A stretch of 64,000 nt of DNA from Olegusella massiliensis (GTDB lineage: Bacteria; Actinomycetota; Coriobacteriia; Coriobacteriales; Atopobiaceae), in contig NZ_FLLS01000002.1 in the NCBI RefSeq assembly GCF_900078545.1, positions 1,373,404-1,437,403 on the forward strand, read 5' to 3'. How positions within the stretch are numbered: position 1 is the first letter of the stretch; every line of letters begins with the position of its first letter. Under the pieces are notes generated by a model that made no database searches, had not been told where the DNA came from, and was given only the letters and a program-made list of their open reading frames with translations. The position numbers and the translations under genes are program-made. Shown piece after piece: positions 36,448 through 46,053 of this stretch.

Positions 36448-36495
36448 GTGAACGGTTGTTGGTTTACCAATCGCGTCCAAATAACTACCGTTCAC
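36448..36495. promoter_or_regulatory. Inverted repeat in the opp/fucosidase intergenic region
   Basis: GTGAACGGT (36448-36456) and ACCGTTCAC (36487-36495) are perfect inverted copies with centres 39 bases apart, and a smaller GGTTTACC palindrome lies between them. It lies between divergent genes, about 55 bases before the fucosidase start. A regulator site or an untranslated hairpin is possible. Confidence 0.45.
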
Positions 36496-36549
36496 GACTC
36501 GTAACCTGTGGTTTGCATACAATCTGACAATCACAGAATGGATATCGCC

Positions 36550-37899
36550 ATGACCTATCAGTTTGATCGCGCTCAATATGACAAGCGCATGAAGTGGTAT
36601 TTGCATGACCGTTTTGGTCTTTTTCTTCATTTTGGTTTGTATTCCATTCCCGCCCGCGGTGAATGGGTTCGCAGTGATGAAGAGATGCCCGAGGAGTTAT
36701 ATCAGCCCTACTTTGATGAGTTTAACCCCTATGCCTTTGATGCTCGCAGCTGGGCGCGTACCGCACGCAAGGCTGGCATGAAGTACGCTGTGCTTACGGC
36801 AAAACACCACGATGGTTTTTGTCTCTTTGACACCCAGACTACCGACTGGAAATCGACTAAGACGCCCTTTGGTCGCGACATTGTCTCTGAGTTTTTAGAG
36901 GCCTTTCGCGCCGAAGGTCTCAAGGTCGGTCTGTACTACTCGATTATTGACTGGCATCACCCTGATTTCCCGCAGTATGGCGATCGTCAGGCTCCACTGC
37001 GTAACGACCCTGTGGCAGGTAGCAACGAAGGTCGTAACTTCAACCGTTACCTCGACTACATGCATGAGCAGGTGCGCGAGCTCTGCACCAACTATGGCAA
37101 GCTTGACCTTATGTGGTTTGACTTCTCCTACGACTCACCCGTTAATGGTATGAAGATGCGTAGCGAGACCTGGCGCGCAACCGAGCTCATGAGTATGGTA
37201 CGTGAGCTGCAGCCGCAGGTCATTACTAATAATCGTCTCGAGGTTTCAGGTGAAGGCTTTGGCTCACTTGCCACGTGTAATCCTACACCCTACCATGGCG
37301 ACTTCGTGACACCTGAGCGCATTATCCCACCAAACAGCATTCTGGATGTGGAAGGTAATCCCCTTTCCTGGGAAGCCTGCATCACCATGAATGACAACTG
37401 GGGTTACTGTTCCACTGACACTAACTACAAGCCATCTTCGTTGCTTATCCACAAGCTTGTGGAATGTGTCTCCAAAGGGGGTAACCTCATCCTGAATGTT
37501 GGGCCTGACGCTACCGGTCGCTTCCCTGAGCAGTCGTGCGCTATTCTGAAGCAGATTGGCACGTGGATGGATCGCAACTCCCAGAGCATCTATGGTGCTG
37601 GTGTGTCAGCGGGCGGTCCCATCGAACCCGAGCGTCCCGAGTGGGGTCGCATCACACGCAACAACAACACGTATTACTTCCATCTGTATGAGAACGCCTT
37701 GGGTCCTGTACCGCTGATGGGTGTGCCCAAGGATTGCGTCGAATCTATCCGTCTCCTTCGTGACGGTAGTGAGGTCAAGCTCTCCCATAGCTGGACACAC
37801 AGCGACTACCCGGATATTGCCTTTGCCGACCTGGGTCCCTTGCCCTATCTGCCAGATCCTGTGGATACCGTTTTGGTCGTCAAGATTAAGGAGAGCTAA
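36550..37899 (+). CDS. Alpha-L-fucosidase-like glycoside hydrolase (GH29)
   Basis: A protein of 449 residues if started at ATG 36550; ATG 36538 and GTG 36508 are in frame and no site clearly decides. No signal peptide is seen, so it acts in the cytoplasm or is exported by another route. GH29 hallmarks are WYLHDRFGLFLHFGLYSIPARGEW, split here at about residue 20, and YAVLTAKHHDGFCLFDT, LKVGLYYSIIDWHHPDF and LDLMWFDFSYD, the last with the likely nucleophile Asp. GH29 enzymes release alpha-linked fucose from glycans. The close 3' neighbour (three bases) is a transglutaminase-like gene, and a ROK kinase is beyond. Fucosylated host glycan use is inferred. Without a test, another exo-glycosidase activity is possible. 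Confidence 0.85.
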   Translation: MTYQFDRAQYDKRMKWYLHDRFGLFLHFGLYSIPARGEWVRSDEEMPEELYQPYFDEFNPYAFDARSWARTARKAGMKYAVLTAKHHDGFCLFDTQTTDWKSTKTPFGRDIVSEFLEAFRAEGLKVGLYYSIIDWHHPDFPQYGDRQAPLRNDPVAGSNEGRNFNRYLDYMHEQVRELCTNYGKLDLMWFDFSYDSPVNGMKMRSETWRATELMSMVRELQPQVITNNRLEVSGEGFGSLATCNPTPYHGDFVTPERIIPPNSILDVEGNPLSWEACITMNDNWGYCSTDTNYKPSSLLIHKLVECVSKGGNLILNVGPDATGRFPEQSCAILKQIGTWMDRNSQSIYGAGVSAGGPIEPERPEWGRITRNNNTYYFHLYENALGPVPLMGVPKDCVESIRLLRDGSEVKLSHSWTHSDYPDIAFADLGPLPYLPDPVDTVLVVKIKES

Positions 37900-37902
37900 C
37901 GC

Positions 37903-40545
37903 ATGCCCATTCTATCTCCCGCCTTCGTCACTTTTGCTCAGACTAAATTCGATGAGCGTGCGAAGCTGCTTAAGCCCCTTGCAAGTACTATTGCTGCAGG
38001 TCTTTCCCGTGTCGACAACGCCGATGTAGTAGCGCTGATCAAAAACTACTATGGCACTCTGCCGCTTACCGATGTGTTTGACACCGATTTCTCCGTGTTT
38101 GAGTCCATAGCGCGTCAGGCGATCAAACTTCGCATCACCTCGCCTTGGTGTCGCGAGGTGGACGAGGATATCTTTATCCACTTTGTCGCCACCCCACGTG
38201 TAAACAACGAACCCCTTGTCGACTCGTGGCCCATCCTACGTGAGGAGTTGACTAAACGCATTGCAGGTATGAGTGCCTATGACGCCGTGCTTGAGATTAA
38301 CTACTGGTGTTGTGAGACCGCAACCTATCAGACAACCGATGAGCGCACCCTAGGCCCGTTGGGTATGTTGGCATCTGGTAGCGGGCGCTGCGGTGAGGAA
38401 TCCACATATCTGGTCACTGCACTGCGCGCAAACGGCATTCCTGCGCGTCAGATGTACACCCCGCTGTGGGCTCATTGCGATGACAATCACGCCTGGGTTG
38501 AGGCCTACGTTGATGGCAAGTGGTACTACCTGGGTGCCTGCGAGCCCGAAGAGGCACTCAATCGCGGCTGGTTCACTGCTGCCTCTGGTCGTGCTATGTT
38601 GGTGCATACCCGCCTGTTTTCCGACTATGGATGCGATTTCGAGCGCGACGGAAGCATCCTTGCACGTGAGGGCAGCCAGGTCATCGTGAATCAGACAGAG
38701 GCCTATGCGCCCACCGTTAAATTCACGGTCATGGTCACCGATAAAGCGGGCGAGCCTGTTCGTGATGTGTATGTGCGCCTAACACTTATGAACTTTGCTG
38801 AGTGGGGTACCATCGCGCAGCTTGTTACTGACGAGCATGGTCGTGCGCAGATCGTGATTGGCAAAGGAACACTACGCGTTTTCGCTTCAACCGAGACTCA
38901 GATGGCGGATGCCTTAGTCAATACCGAAAAGTGCGACTATGTGGAACTTAGCTTACACGATGTAGATATGGCAGCCTCCGCTTCGTGGCGTGACATCGAT
39001 GCTTTCGCACCTGCTGATCATCCCGCCCCCTCCTGCTCACTTACGCCTGAGCAGGCAGCTCGGGGACGCATCCGCAAGCATGAAGCTGACCAGATGCGCA
39101 CCGAGCGCGTAGCAGCCTTCGTTGAGAAGGCTCGTCGTCTGGCTGCTGCTGCGACTCATGCTGATGACGATTGTCTCACGTACTATGAGCAGGCTTTTGC
39201 CAACGCTCCTGAGGTTGATCGCTTCCTGGCTAGAGACAATGAAGTTGACCGCATCCAGCTGCTCTCGACCCTCACCACGAAGGATTTCCGCGATCTTAAC
39301 GCTGATGTTTTAGAGGACCATCTAGCGGGTGCTCGCGCAATGCACGATGCAGCAATTGCCTACCTCGAGCGCGAGGGAGCAAAAGATGATGCTGAGAAAC
39401 TCTACGTAAAGTACGTCCTCGCTCCGCGTATCATGTTCGAGCAGCTCTCGAGCTTCCGATCGTATTTCGTCGAGACTTTTGACGCTGCGACGGTTGAGCA
39501 ATTCCGTGCAAATCCACGCTGCGTGTGGGACATGATTTGTGAGAACCTCGACTTCACTGCTTCTGAGCACGTAAAGAAGCTTTGTGCCAGCCCGCGTGGT
39601 GCTTGGCTTTCTCGTCAGGGAAGTCAGGTTACTTGTCGTGCATTATTTGTGGCTATCTGCCGTGCCTTTGGTATCGCTGCTCGTCAAAACCCGCATGACC
39701 GCGCCATTGAATACTATCACCAGGGTGGATTCGTGGCTGTCGAGCGCCCTGTGCATACGGTTGATGTCACGTTCACGTCCGACGTAGAACCAGGTCCTGG
39801 TTACTTCCAGGCTTGGAGCGTTGCCCGTCTGGAAACGAACGTCACAGTTGCTGGTACTCGGGCCCTGGGTTTTGAAGCTCTCGACTTTGGGGGTTCCTCG
39901 ATCCAAGATAAATTGTGCACACTGCCGCTTCCTGCGGGCGATTACCGACTAGTCTGCAGCACTCGTCTGCCAAGCGGTGATGTGCAGGTTGCCGAGCGTA
40001 GCTTCCCTGTGAGCGACATGGGTACTAACGATTCCATCGCACTCGTTTTGCGTGAACCTGAGGTAACGCAGATGCTTGAGGATATTGCACTCGAGGCCTT
40101 CACCTTGTGCGATGTCGAGGGTAACGCCATCAATGTTGCCCAGATTGCCTCCGAACACGGAGTGAATTCACACCCCATTGCCATCTCGTTTTTGGAACCT
40201 GGCATGGAGCCCACTGAACATTTGCTCAACGAGCTGCATGAACAAGCAGAGCGCGTCGCTAAGGCTGATTTGCCACTCGTTTTTGTAATTAGCAATCCTG
40301 CTCAACTTGAGGATCCCACGCTTGCTCGTACGCTCCCCACACTCACCGGTGTGACTATTGCGTATGACGATTTTACTGAGCTCCCCGAGAAAATTGCACG
40401 CCGTATGTTTGTAAATCCCGAGAAACTGCCGCTTACCGTGCTCGCTTGTAAACAGTCCGATGGAAGTCTACGTGGCATCTATGCCACTGCTGGCTACAAC
40501 GTGGGCACCATCGATTTGCTTATGAAGCTTATCGCCCTCGTCTAG
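37903..40545 (+). CDS. Large transglutaminase-like domain protein
   Basis: An 880-residue protein that begins three bases after the fucosidase stop. A transglutaminase-like core is visible at about 125-225: C163 in GRCGEES, H196 in DNHAWVEAYVDGKWYYLGAC, with a third residue less clear. A beta-rich region (about 250-320) follows with YAPTVKFTVMVTDKAGEPV, resembling a carboxypeptidase-regulatory-like fold. A second half (about 520-720) contains a cysteine-centred GSQVTCRALFVAICRAFGIAARQNP that looks like a degenerate copy of the same core, and then another beta region. No signal peptide is present. The family in gut bacteria is annotated as transglutaminase but is usually a cysteine peptidase or peptide:N-glycanase-like enzyme. 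The pairing with a fucosidase suggests glycopeptide processing, which is inference. Confidence 0.75.
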   Translation: MPILSPAFVTFAQTKFDERAKLLKPLASTIAAGLSRVDNADVVALIKNYYGTLPLTDVFDTDFSVFESIARQAIKLRITSPWCREVDEDIFIHFVATPRVNNEPLVDSWPILREELTKRIAGMSAYDAVLEINYWCCETATYQTTDERTLGPLGMLASGSGRCGEESTYLVTALRANGIPARQMYTPLWAHCDDNHAWVEAYVDGKWYYLGACEPEEALNRGWFTAASGRAMLVHTRLFSDYGCDFERDGSILAREGSQVIVNQTEAYAPTVKFTVMVTDKAGEPVRDVYVRLTLMNFAEWGTIAQLVTDEHGRAQIVIGKGTLRVFASTETQMADALVNTEKCDYVELSLHDVDMAASASWRDIDAFAPADHPAPSCSLTPEQAARGRIRKHEADQMRTERVAAFVEKARRLAAAATHADDDCLTYYEQAFANAPEVDRFLARDNEVDRIQLLSTLTTKDFRDLNADVLEDHLAGARAMHDAAIAYLEREGAKDDAEKLYVKYVLAPRIMFEQLSSFRSYFVETFDAATVEQFRANPRCVWDMICENLDFTASEHVKKLCASPRGAWLSRQGSQVTCRALFVAICRAFGIAARQNPHDRAIEYYHQGGFVAVERPVHTVDVTFTSDVEPGPGYFQAWSVARLETNVTVAGTRALGFEALDFGGSSIQDKLCTLPLPAGDYRLVCSTRLPSGDVQVAERSFPVSDMGTNDSIALVLREPEVTQMLEDIALEAFTLCDVEGNAINVAQIASEHGVNSHPIAISFLEPGMEPTEHLLNELHEQAERVAKADLPLVFVISNPAQLEDPTLARTLPTLTGVTIAYDDFTELPEKIARRMFVNPEKLPLTVLACKQSDGSLRGIYATAGYNVGTIDLLMKLIALV

Positions 40546-40581
40546 TCCAAAGCAACGTTCTTGCATATATTCGGTTTAGTA

Positions 40582-40610
40582 AAGGGAGCATATTGTTGAT
40601 ATGCTCCCTT
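40582..40610. terminator. Bidirectional terminator between the transglutaminase and ROK genes
   Basis: AAGGGAGCATAT (40582-40593) and ATATGCTCCCTT (40599-40610) form a perfect 12-base-pair stem with a five-base loop between converging genes. Confidence 0.85.
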
Positions 40611-40636
40611 CTTTAGATTGGTATGTCGAGATAAAT

Positions 40637-41581
40637 TTACGCGTTGGTCACGGCATAGTATGCAGCACCGAGCATGCCAGCATCATTACCTAGAGAAGCG
40701 ACGGTGATAGGCGTGTTTGCACAGCAGGACAGCGTCATCTTCTTGAAAACCTTGGTTACATGGTCGAGATAATGCTCTGCACCAGCGGAAACTCCACCGC
40801 CTAGTACAAAAACCTCGGGATCGAAAGAGCAAGCGGCATTGGCAAGTCCAAAGCCTAGGGTTTCTGCCATCGTGTCGATAGCAGCACGAGCAGCCTCATC
40901 ACCTGTGACGAGAGCCTCGAACACGCTTCGGGAATCGGAGGGGCCAGAGAGCTCGACGGGTTTACAGCCGCGCTTCTCGCACTCCATGCGATAGCTGTTG
41001 ACAATACCCGTGGCGGAAGCATACTGTTCCAGACAGCCACAGCGACCGCAGCCACACTGACGCGTTTCGGCGGGGTTGACAATCACGTGGCCCAACTCTC
41101 CCGCAGCACCATTAGCGCCTGCAAGAACCTTTCCGTCATACACAATGCCTGCCCCGATGCCAGTGCCGATCGTAACGAACACGAGGCTGTTGTAGCCTGC
41201 GCCAGCGCCCTTCCATAACTCACCCATAGCAGCTGCGTTGGCATCATTGAGAAAGCCTACGTATGCGTTTGGAAAAGCGGTCTGCAGCGCATGGTATAAG
41301 CCCAACAGGTTAAGGTTCAGATTGGCAATGACAGCAATATTGCCGTCAGCGGGAATGGGGCAAGGAACGGCAAGGCCAATGCCCTTGAATAGGGAAGCGT
41401 CAATGTTAGCGCTCTTGAGTACCGACTTGACGCCGTCCGTGACAGCCGTATACCCTGCTTCATCTATGAGTGGAGGGGTAGGAACGTTCGCTCTGGCAAA
41501 GATGTTTCCATCCTTGTCTACAATGCCGATCTTGACCGAAGTGGCACCCACATCGATGCCCGCATAGAATTCATCTGCCAT
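40637..41581 (-). CDS. ROK-family sugar kinase
   Basis: A 314-residue cytoplasmic kinase with the ROK pattern. The phosphate loop lies in AGIDVGATSVKIG (about 7-19), the catalytic aspartate is D113 in NDANAAAMGE, and the zinc motif has H165 with C176, C178, C181 and C183 (QCGCGRCGCLE). The absence of a DNA-binding domain distinguishes it from ROK repressors. Glucose, N-acetylglucosamine or N-acetylmannosamine are the common substrates, which the sequence does not resolve. The location beside the fucosidase suggests a glycan-derived sugar. Confidence 0.88.
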   Translation of the reverse strand: MADEFYAGIDVGATSVKIGIVDKDGNIFARANVPTPPLIDEAGYTAVTDGVKSVLKSANIDASLFKGIGLAVPCPIPADGNIAVIANLNLNLLGLYHALQTAFPNAYVGFLNDANAAAMGELWKGAGAGYNSLVFVTIGTGIGAGIVYDGKVLAGANGAAGELGHVIVNPAETRQCGCGRCGCLEQYASATGIVNSYRMECEKRGCKPVELSGPSDSRSVFEALVTGDEAARAAIDTMAETLGFGLANAACSFDPEVFVLGGGVSAGAEHYLDHVTKVFKKMTLSCCANTPITVASLGNDAGMLGAAYYAVTNA

Positions 41582-41759
41582 ATTCTTCCTCTTTCTCGAA
41601 GGAAAATATCGTTTCTAATTTCACTACACTGGATGATAACGTGACATACTCCAAGTGTGTTTCAAATATCGCGGAGTGGTTGTAGGCACGCATGTGTTCG
41701 GCAAGACGTATGCTCATTTTTGTAAGATAAACGTTGTTTACAAACTTAAGGGGAAGACC

Positions 41760-44399
41760 TTACAGGGAGTCGGGGAAACTTTCGAGAGAGTTCATCATGC
41801 CGACGATAATGTCGTCAGGCGTGAATGCTGCCAGTGTGGACAAGAAATTCCGTGCAACAGGAAAAACTTCCGCATCAAGTGATGCCTGAGCGCATTCCAT
41901 AAAGACCCCAGACATTTCATCGGTGGGCGACTCAGGAATATGGTGAGTCTCGAGGATGTGGTGCAGCTCGGTGGGTGAGAGTGGTTCGCGCGCATCTTTG
42001 ATGCCTGTCTGCATTGAGAGCGCTGTGAGTTCCATTGCAATGGTCGGCATGGCAGCTGGAACAAATTGTGTTGCCATCTGATAGCATGCCCGTGCAGCCA
42101 AAATGTTACCCTGCTTCCATTGGAAGAAAGCCATGCGGTAGTAAGCAGTACCAACAGCTTGAGGATCGTGTGCTTCTTTAAGCAACTGCGTGAGAAGTTC
42201 AACGGCTGCTTTATCGTTGCCTGATGCTTCTAAACACCGTATCAACTGTAATTTTGCATGTGCATCCAGAGGAGCAATACGTACCAATTCTCGAGCATGT
42301 TCTGTTGCTCGTCCCACATGACCTTCCGCAAGCTCAGCCATAACTGCGAGCACATGAGCATTGTAGTAGGTATCAGGTATGAGCATGAGGCTGCGACCGT
42401 TGGCTTTGTGGATGCGATTGTAGAGCGCACGGTCTACAAAACTCGAGAAAAAACGCCACTCTACCTGCGGAGACTCAGCATATGTACCGGCTGCATCCAG
42501 CGGTTCTAGCGCAGCCCTGAGTACTTCCAGTGCACCTGAGGCGTTATGAGCTTGTAGCGCCCTGCGCGCGAGCTCGCAGGCACGAGACAGCACATCTCCC
42601 GTCATAAACTCTTCGACAACAGACTGAGGTTCTCCATCAATCGATCCGCGTACGAGGGCATTTGCTGTACGTTCTGCAGCACTACGAACGCTAGGATCAG
42701 GATCGTCTCCTGCCAGCTCAAGGATGGTGTGGACGTTATGCTGAGTTGCATTCTTGCGTACAGGTGCTACCAATCGTCGCAAGATGTCATCAGCGATTGC
42801 TTCGCGTTTCTCGGATTCTTGGATAGCAAGCCCGCTTACGTGGTCGGTGCCCAGTGCATGTGCTAGGTGTTTTGGTAGCTTGCGTGTTGACATCGAAACG
42901 CTTTCGTAACGCCGCCGCGGGCAGAAGCGCTCTTCTGCAAGAGAAAAACTCTGCGTAACAGGACGCAAAAAGCCATCCTCAAGGCGCATGACAGGACAGA
43001 AGGGTCGCATAATTTTTTCGAGGTCATCGGTATGATCAAGCTCCGTTTTGGCAAAGCGCCAACGGTCAAAATCTACCGAGAGATAGCAATCATGACGCGA
43101 GGAAGTATCCAGAATGCCTGCTATCCAAACATGCTTAATCTTGGAGGATGCACGGAACGCACTTGCCGCCAAAAGCAGGGCAAGACGAATAGCATAAGCA
43201 GAAGCCATTTGGCGACGCATCTGTTTGGTAGTTTGCACACGCTTGCTTTTATCATTGAGCATCGGCACTGCCCATGAATTGGGGAAGACATCTGAAGGTA
43301 TAAGTTGTATTTCGATAGCGACATTACCATCGGCGACATTGGTGCGCCATGATGCGGTCAAGCGATAGGGTAGCTGGAAGCTCTCGATAGCTGTTGAGAT
43401 GTAGTTGCGTACTGCCCACTCACCATCAGGTTCTACACCATCGGGCAGCTCAATAGGAGTATCAATAGCTGCTGCCTGTGCCACAATCGAAGAAGTAATG
43501 CGCTGTTGAAGCACAGCGACATCTTCTTCGCTTGCATCTTGTGGGTCTTCAAAATAACTGTACGCAAAGCGCAGCGCATTAAGTGCAGCTTCGATGCGCA
43601 GAATTGTGAGAATTGCTGAGTAGGGGAGCTGTCCCTGCTCAATTCTGAGATACAGCATACCGGATGCATGCGGGCGTACAATGCGTATATGAGGTAGTTC
43701 AATCTTCTCGTCAAAAAGTCCCGATTCATACAAGCGATGTGCCAAGAAAAGCTCTACACCACAAGGTAGGAGGGGTTCTTCATCCTTGGCATATTCAAGC
43801 TGAGATACCATATCGTTGGGTTCTGCTTCGCTAAGATCTGCTTCTTCAAGGGCGAGGGCACCGTAGAAGTTTTCGCGTTCGCGCACCTCTGCAGCAAAGA
43901 GTTTGAGCTCACCTAAAGGGTCAGGGCTTTCAAGCAGTTTTTTGGTGAACTCTGTAAAGTCAAGCTGTGAGCGAAGATAGGCGGGTTCACCATCATCTTC
44001 AGCGACTACAGGTGCTTCTGTGGAGCTCAGTGTCTGATTGGCATCGGTAGTATTAGGGTTCAGAGGGGGATGGGATACATCCTTTCTTTTGGATGTATCG
44101 TCAGTTGCAAGCTCTGTAGCCTCAACAGCGCCAGTAGTTTTGGCATCATCAACAGCACAAGACTTGCTTGCGAGTGCCGCTTTGTGTTTTGCCTGCAGAA
44201 GAACATAGGCGCTGACAGCACCACCAACAACACCTAGCAATACAGCAATTGCCAGCTCATTGTTTGGCACCAATCTTGCTATGCCCAGTGCAGCTGTTAT
44301 CCCCAGTACCCATAAAATCGCTTTTTTCAAGTGCGATTTCATCGTAGGTGCTGAGGTCTCCCTATTTTTTTGTGTATCAGTACGGCCCAAAAGTCGCAT
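41760..44399 (-). CDS. Membrane-anchored TPR-like protein of unknown function
   Basis: An 879-residue protein; a start at 44342 (MKSHLKKAILW) would drop 19 residues and is about as likely. Two membrane helices near the N-terminus (about residues 26-42 and 50-70, ILWVLGITAALGIA and LAIAVLLGVVGGAVSAYVLL) leave a short loop outside. A polar linker (70-140) and a long soluble part follow. The soluble part has alternating alpha/beta character in the middle, and tetratricopeptide-like helices near 640-800, for example ATEHARELVRIAPLDAHAKL and NILAARACYQMATQF. Tetratricopeptide regions usually hold partner proteins. I recognise no named family. It lies 255 bases from the DUF1015 gene, which is on the same strand but upstream. 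A scaffold or envelope-associated role is a guess. Confidence 0.55.
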   Translation of the reverse strand: MRLLGRTDTQKNRETSAPTMKSHLKKAILWVLGITAALGIARLVPNNELAIAVLLGVVGGAVSAYVLLQAKHKAALASKSCAVDDAKTTGAVEATELATDDTSKRKDVSHPPLNPNTTDANQTLSSTEAPVVAEDDGEPAYLRSQLDFTEFTKKLLESPDPLGELKLFAAEVRERENFYGALALEEADLSEAEPNDMVSQLEYAKDEEPLLPCGVELFLAHRLYESGLFDEKIELPHIRIVRPHASGMLYLRIEQGQLPYSAILTILRIEAALNALRFAYSYFEDPQDASEEDVAVLQQRITSSIVAQAAAIDTPIELPDGVEPDGEWAVRNYISTAIESFQLPYRLTASWRTNVADGNVAIEIQLIPSDVFPNSWAVPMLNDKSKRVQTTKQMRRQMASAYAIRLALLLAASAFRASSKIKHVWIAGILDTSSRHDCYLSVDFDRWRFAKTELDHTDDLEKIMRPFCPVMRLEDGFLRPVTQSFSLAEERFCPRRRYESVSMSTRKLPKHLAHALGTDHVSGLAIQESEKREAIADDILRRLVAPVRKNATQHNVHTILELAGDDPDPSVRSAAERTANALVRGSIDGEPQSVVEEFMTGDVLSRACELARRALQAHNASGALEVLRAALEPLDAAGTYAESPQVEWRFFSSFVDRALYNRIHKANGRSLMLIPDTYYNAHVLAVMAELAEGHVGRATEHARELVRIAPLDAHAKLQLIRCLEASGNDKAAVELLTQLLKEAHDPQAVGTAYYRMAFFQWKQGNILAARACYQMATQFVPAAMPTIAMELTALSMQTGIKDAREPLSPTELHHILETHHIPESPTDEMSGVFMECAQASLDAEVFPVARNFLSTLAAFTPDDIIVGMMNSLESFPDSL

Positions 44400-44654
44400 T
44401 CATCTCACTTTCACAAGTTGCTCTATATAGTTTTATACCCCAGCAGGCACACATTAAAACCTCTCGTGTGGCAATACAGCTGCCTTGAAGAGCCCTTTTG
44501 TAGTTGTTTTCTTAAATACTTTTTTGAAGCAAAACTTAAAAAAAAGACGGCAAACCTTGCAAGTTCGACCTCGCTCTGCTTTTTCGCTATGCCTCCACTG
44601 CTGCAGACATATATTAAAAGGGACACATACTTTCTGACATCCGCAAAATCGAGA

Positions 44655-45890
44655 CTAGATATGACGAATAAAAAGTCCTGAGAGAAGTTTTGGTTCAAAC
44701 CACGTTGACTTTGGCGGCATCAACAAACCAGCATCGGATACAGACATGAGTTCATCGAGCGAAGTTGCGTGCAACGTGATGGCAACACCGCTATTTCCTG
44801 CTGCTTCCCCGCTGCGCTTAGCTGCGTCTTTACCTCCAATAAAAGAAATGCGTGAGTCAACGGTAGGGTCATCGATGCCAAAAATGGGACTCAAGATAAG
44901 ATTTTGCACAAGAGAGGTATCAAGCCTTGCGACAGGGTTATCTTTTGCAGGCCTCTCAGTAAGTCTTAACTCATACCATTTGCCTTCGAGCTTCAAGCCA
45001 AATATGCCTTTTTGGGCAGGGTCTACTACACCCTCTACTTTCGTAATGCTAAAGCCCTGCTTGCTCAATTCCGCAAGTATTTCAGCGGACGTTTTACTCC
45101 CTTTATCCGTGATAACGCGGTTATACGGCAAAATATGCAGCTGACTTGCGGGAAAAAGTACTGCTAAAAAAGTGTCTGCCTCGCTGGAGGTATGCTGAGC
45201 TGTTTCCTGCAACTCTGCGCGTTTTTCTTGGCATACGGCAACTGCCGACGCAGCTCGATGATGCCCATCGGCAATGTAGGCACAAGGTATCTGGTCTAGC
45301 ATGAGCTGTAGTGATCCCACAGCTACATCGCGTGCCACGCGCCAAATGCTGTGCTGGCAACCTGTTTCGTCTGTAAAATCGTAGAGCGGCTCCGCGCTGC
45401 TCATCAGTGCAATCAAGGCATCAAGTGCACTGTTGTCGCGATAGGCAAGGAAAATCGGCCCTGTCTGTGCACTCGTTGCGCGTATGTGGTTGATGCGGTC
45501 TTGTTGTTTGTCTTTGCGCGTTAATTCGTGGCGATGGATGATGCCATCTTCGTAATCAGACACCGCCGCTGCGCACACCAGACCCGTTTGGGTATGTCCA
45601 TCGACTGCCATGCGCCAGATATAGTAACAAGCCGACTCATCACGCAATAAGGTGCCATCAGCTACACGCTCATTTAGCAGCTGCCGCGCCTTTTCGTAAA
45701 CCTTAGGAGCATACATGTCCTGCTCTGCTGAAAAAGAGGTTTCAGGCCGATCGATAGATAAAAATGACTGAGGATGTGCTGCTACATACTCAGCTGCGCT
45801 TGTACGGTCAAACACATCATAGGGTAGCGCGGCAAAATCGGCCGCTCTCTCAGGTGTGGGGCGAAAACAGAAAATTGGTTGAGTGTGCAT
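44655..45890 (-). CDS. DUF1015-family protein
   Basis: A 411-residue protein from ATG 45890, which has AGGAG upstream; the open frame extends to 46037 without one. The N-terminal RPTPERAADFAALPYDV and DRTSAAEYVAAHPQSFLSIDRPE are the usual DUF1015 opening. YIADGHHRAASA in the middle is the family's most conserved block. Archaeal relatives include the ADP-dependent serine kinase SerK, so a free-serine kinase role for the bacterial family has been proposed. In Actinobacteria and Firmicutes it is often near serine or peptide metabolism genes, but no serA or serC is seen here. It is divergent from a phosphatase gene. Confidence 0.82.
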   Translation of the reverse strand: MHTQPIFCFRPTPERAADFAALPYDVFDRTSAAEYVAAHPQSFLSIDRPETSFSAEQDMYAPKVYEKARQLLNERVADGTLLRDESACYYIWRMAVDGHTQTGLVCAAAVSDYEDGIIHRHELTRKDKQQDRINHIRATSAQTGPIFLAYRDNSALDALIALMSSAEPLYDFTDETGCQHSIWRVARDVAVGSLQLMLDQIPCAYIADGHHRAASAVAVCQEKRAELQETAQHTSSEADTFLAVLFPASQLHILPYNRVITDKGSKTSAEILAELSKQGFSITKVEGVVDPAQKGIFGLKLEGKWYELRLTERPAKDNPVARLDTSLVQNLILSPIFGIDDPTVDSRISFIGGKDAAKRSGEAAGNSGVAITLHATSLDELMSVSDAGLLMPPKSTWFEPKLLSGLFIRHI

Positions 45891-46053
45891 AACCGCTCCT
45901 TTTGCTTTTGTGTAGCGCGAATCCATGGTAGCCCAAGCGGGTAGAATAAGGCTGTGCGTCTCAAGGAGTGCGCACGTGATTTTACACACTGAGGCGAGTA
46001 GCGCACAGACTTTGTTCGCATCATGCGTTGCTTGCATGGCTTGGAGGCACTGT

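Noticed and set aside
44423-44698. Minus-strand frame of 91 codons between the 879-residue gene and the DUF1015 gene
   Set aside because: Starts at TTG with no ribosome binding site, overlaps the end of the DUF1015 gene, and composition looks random.
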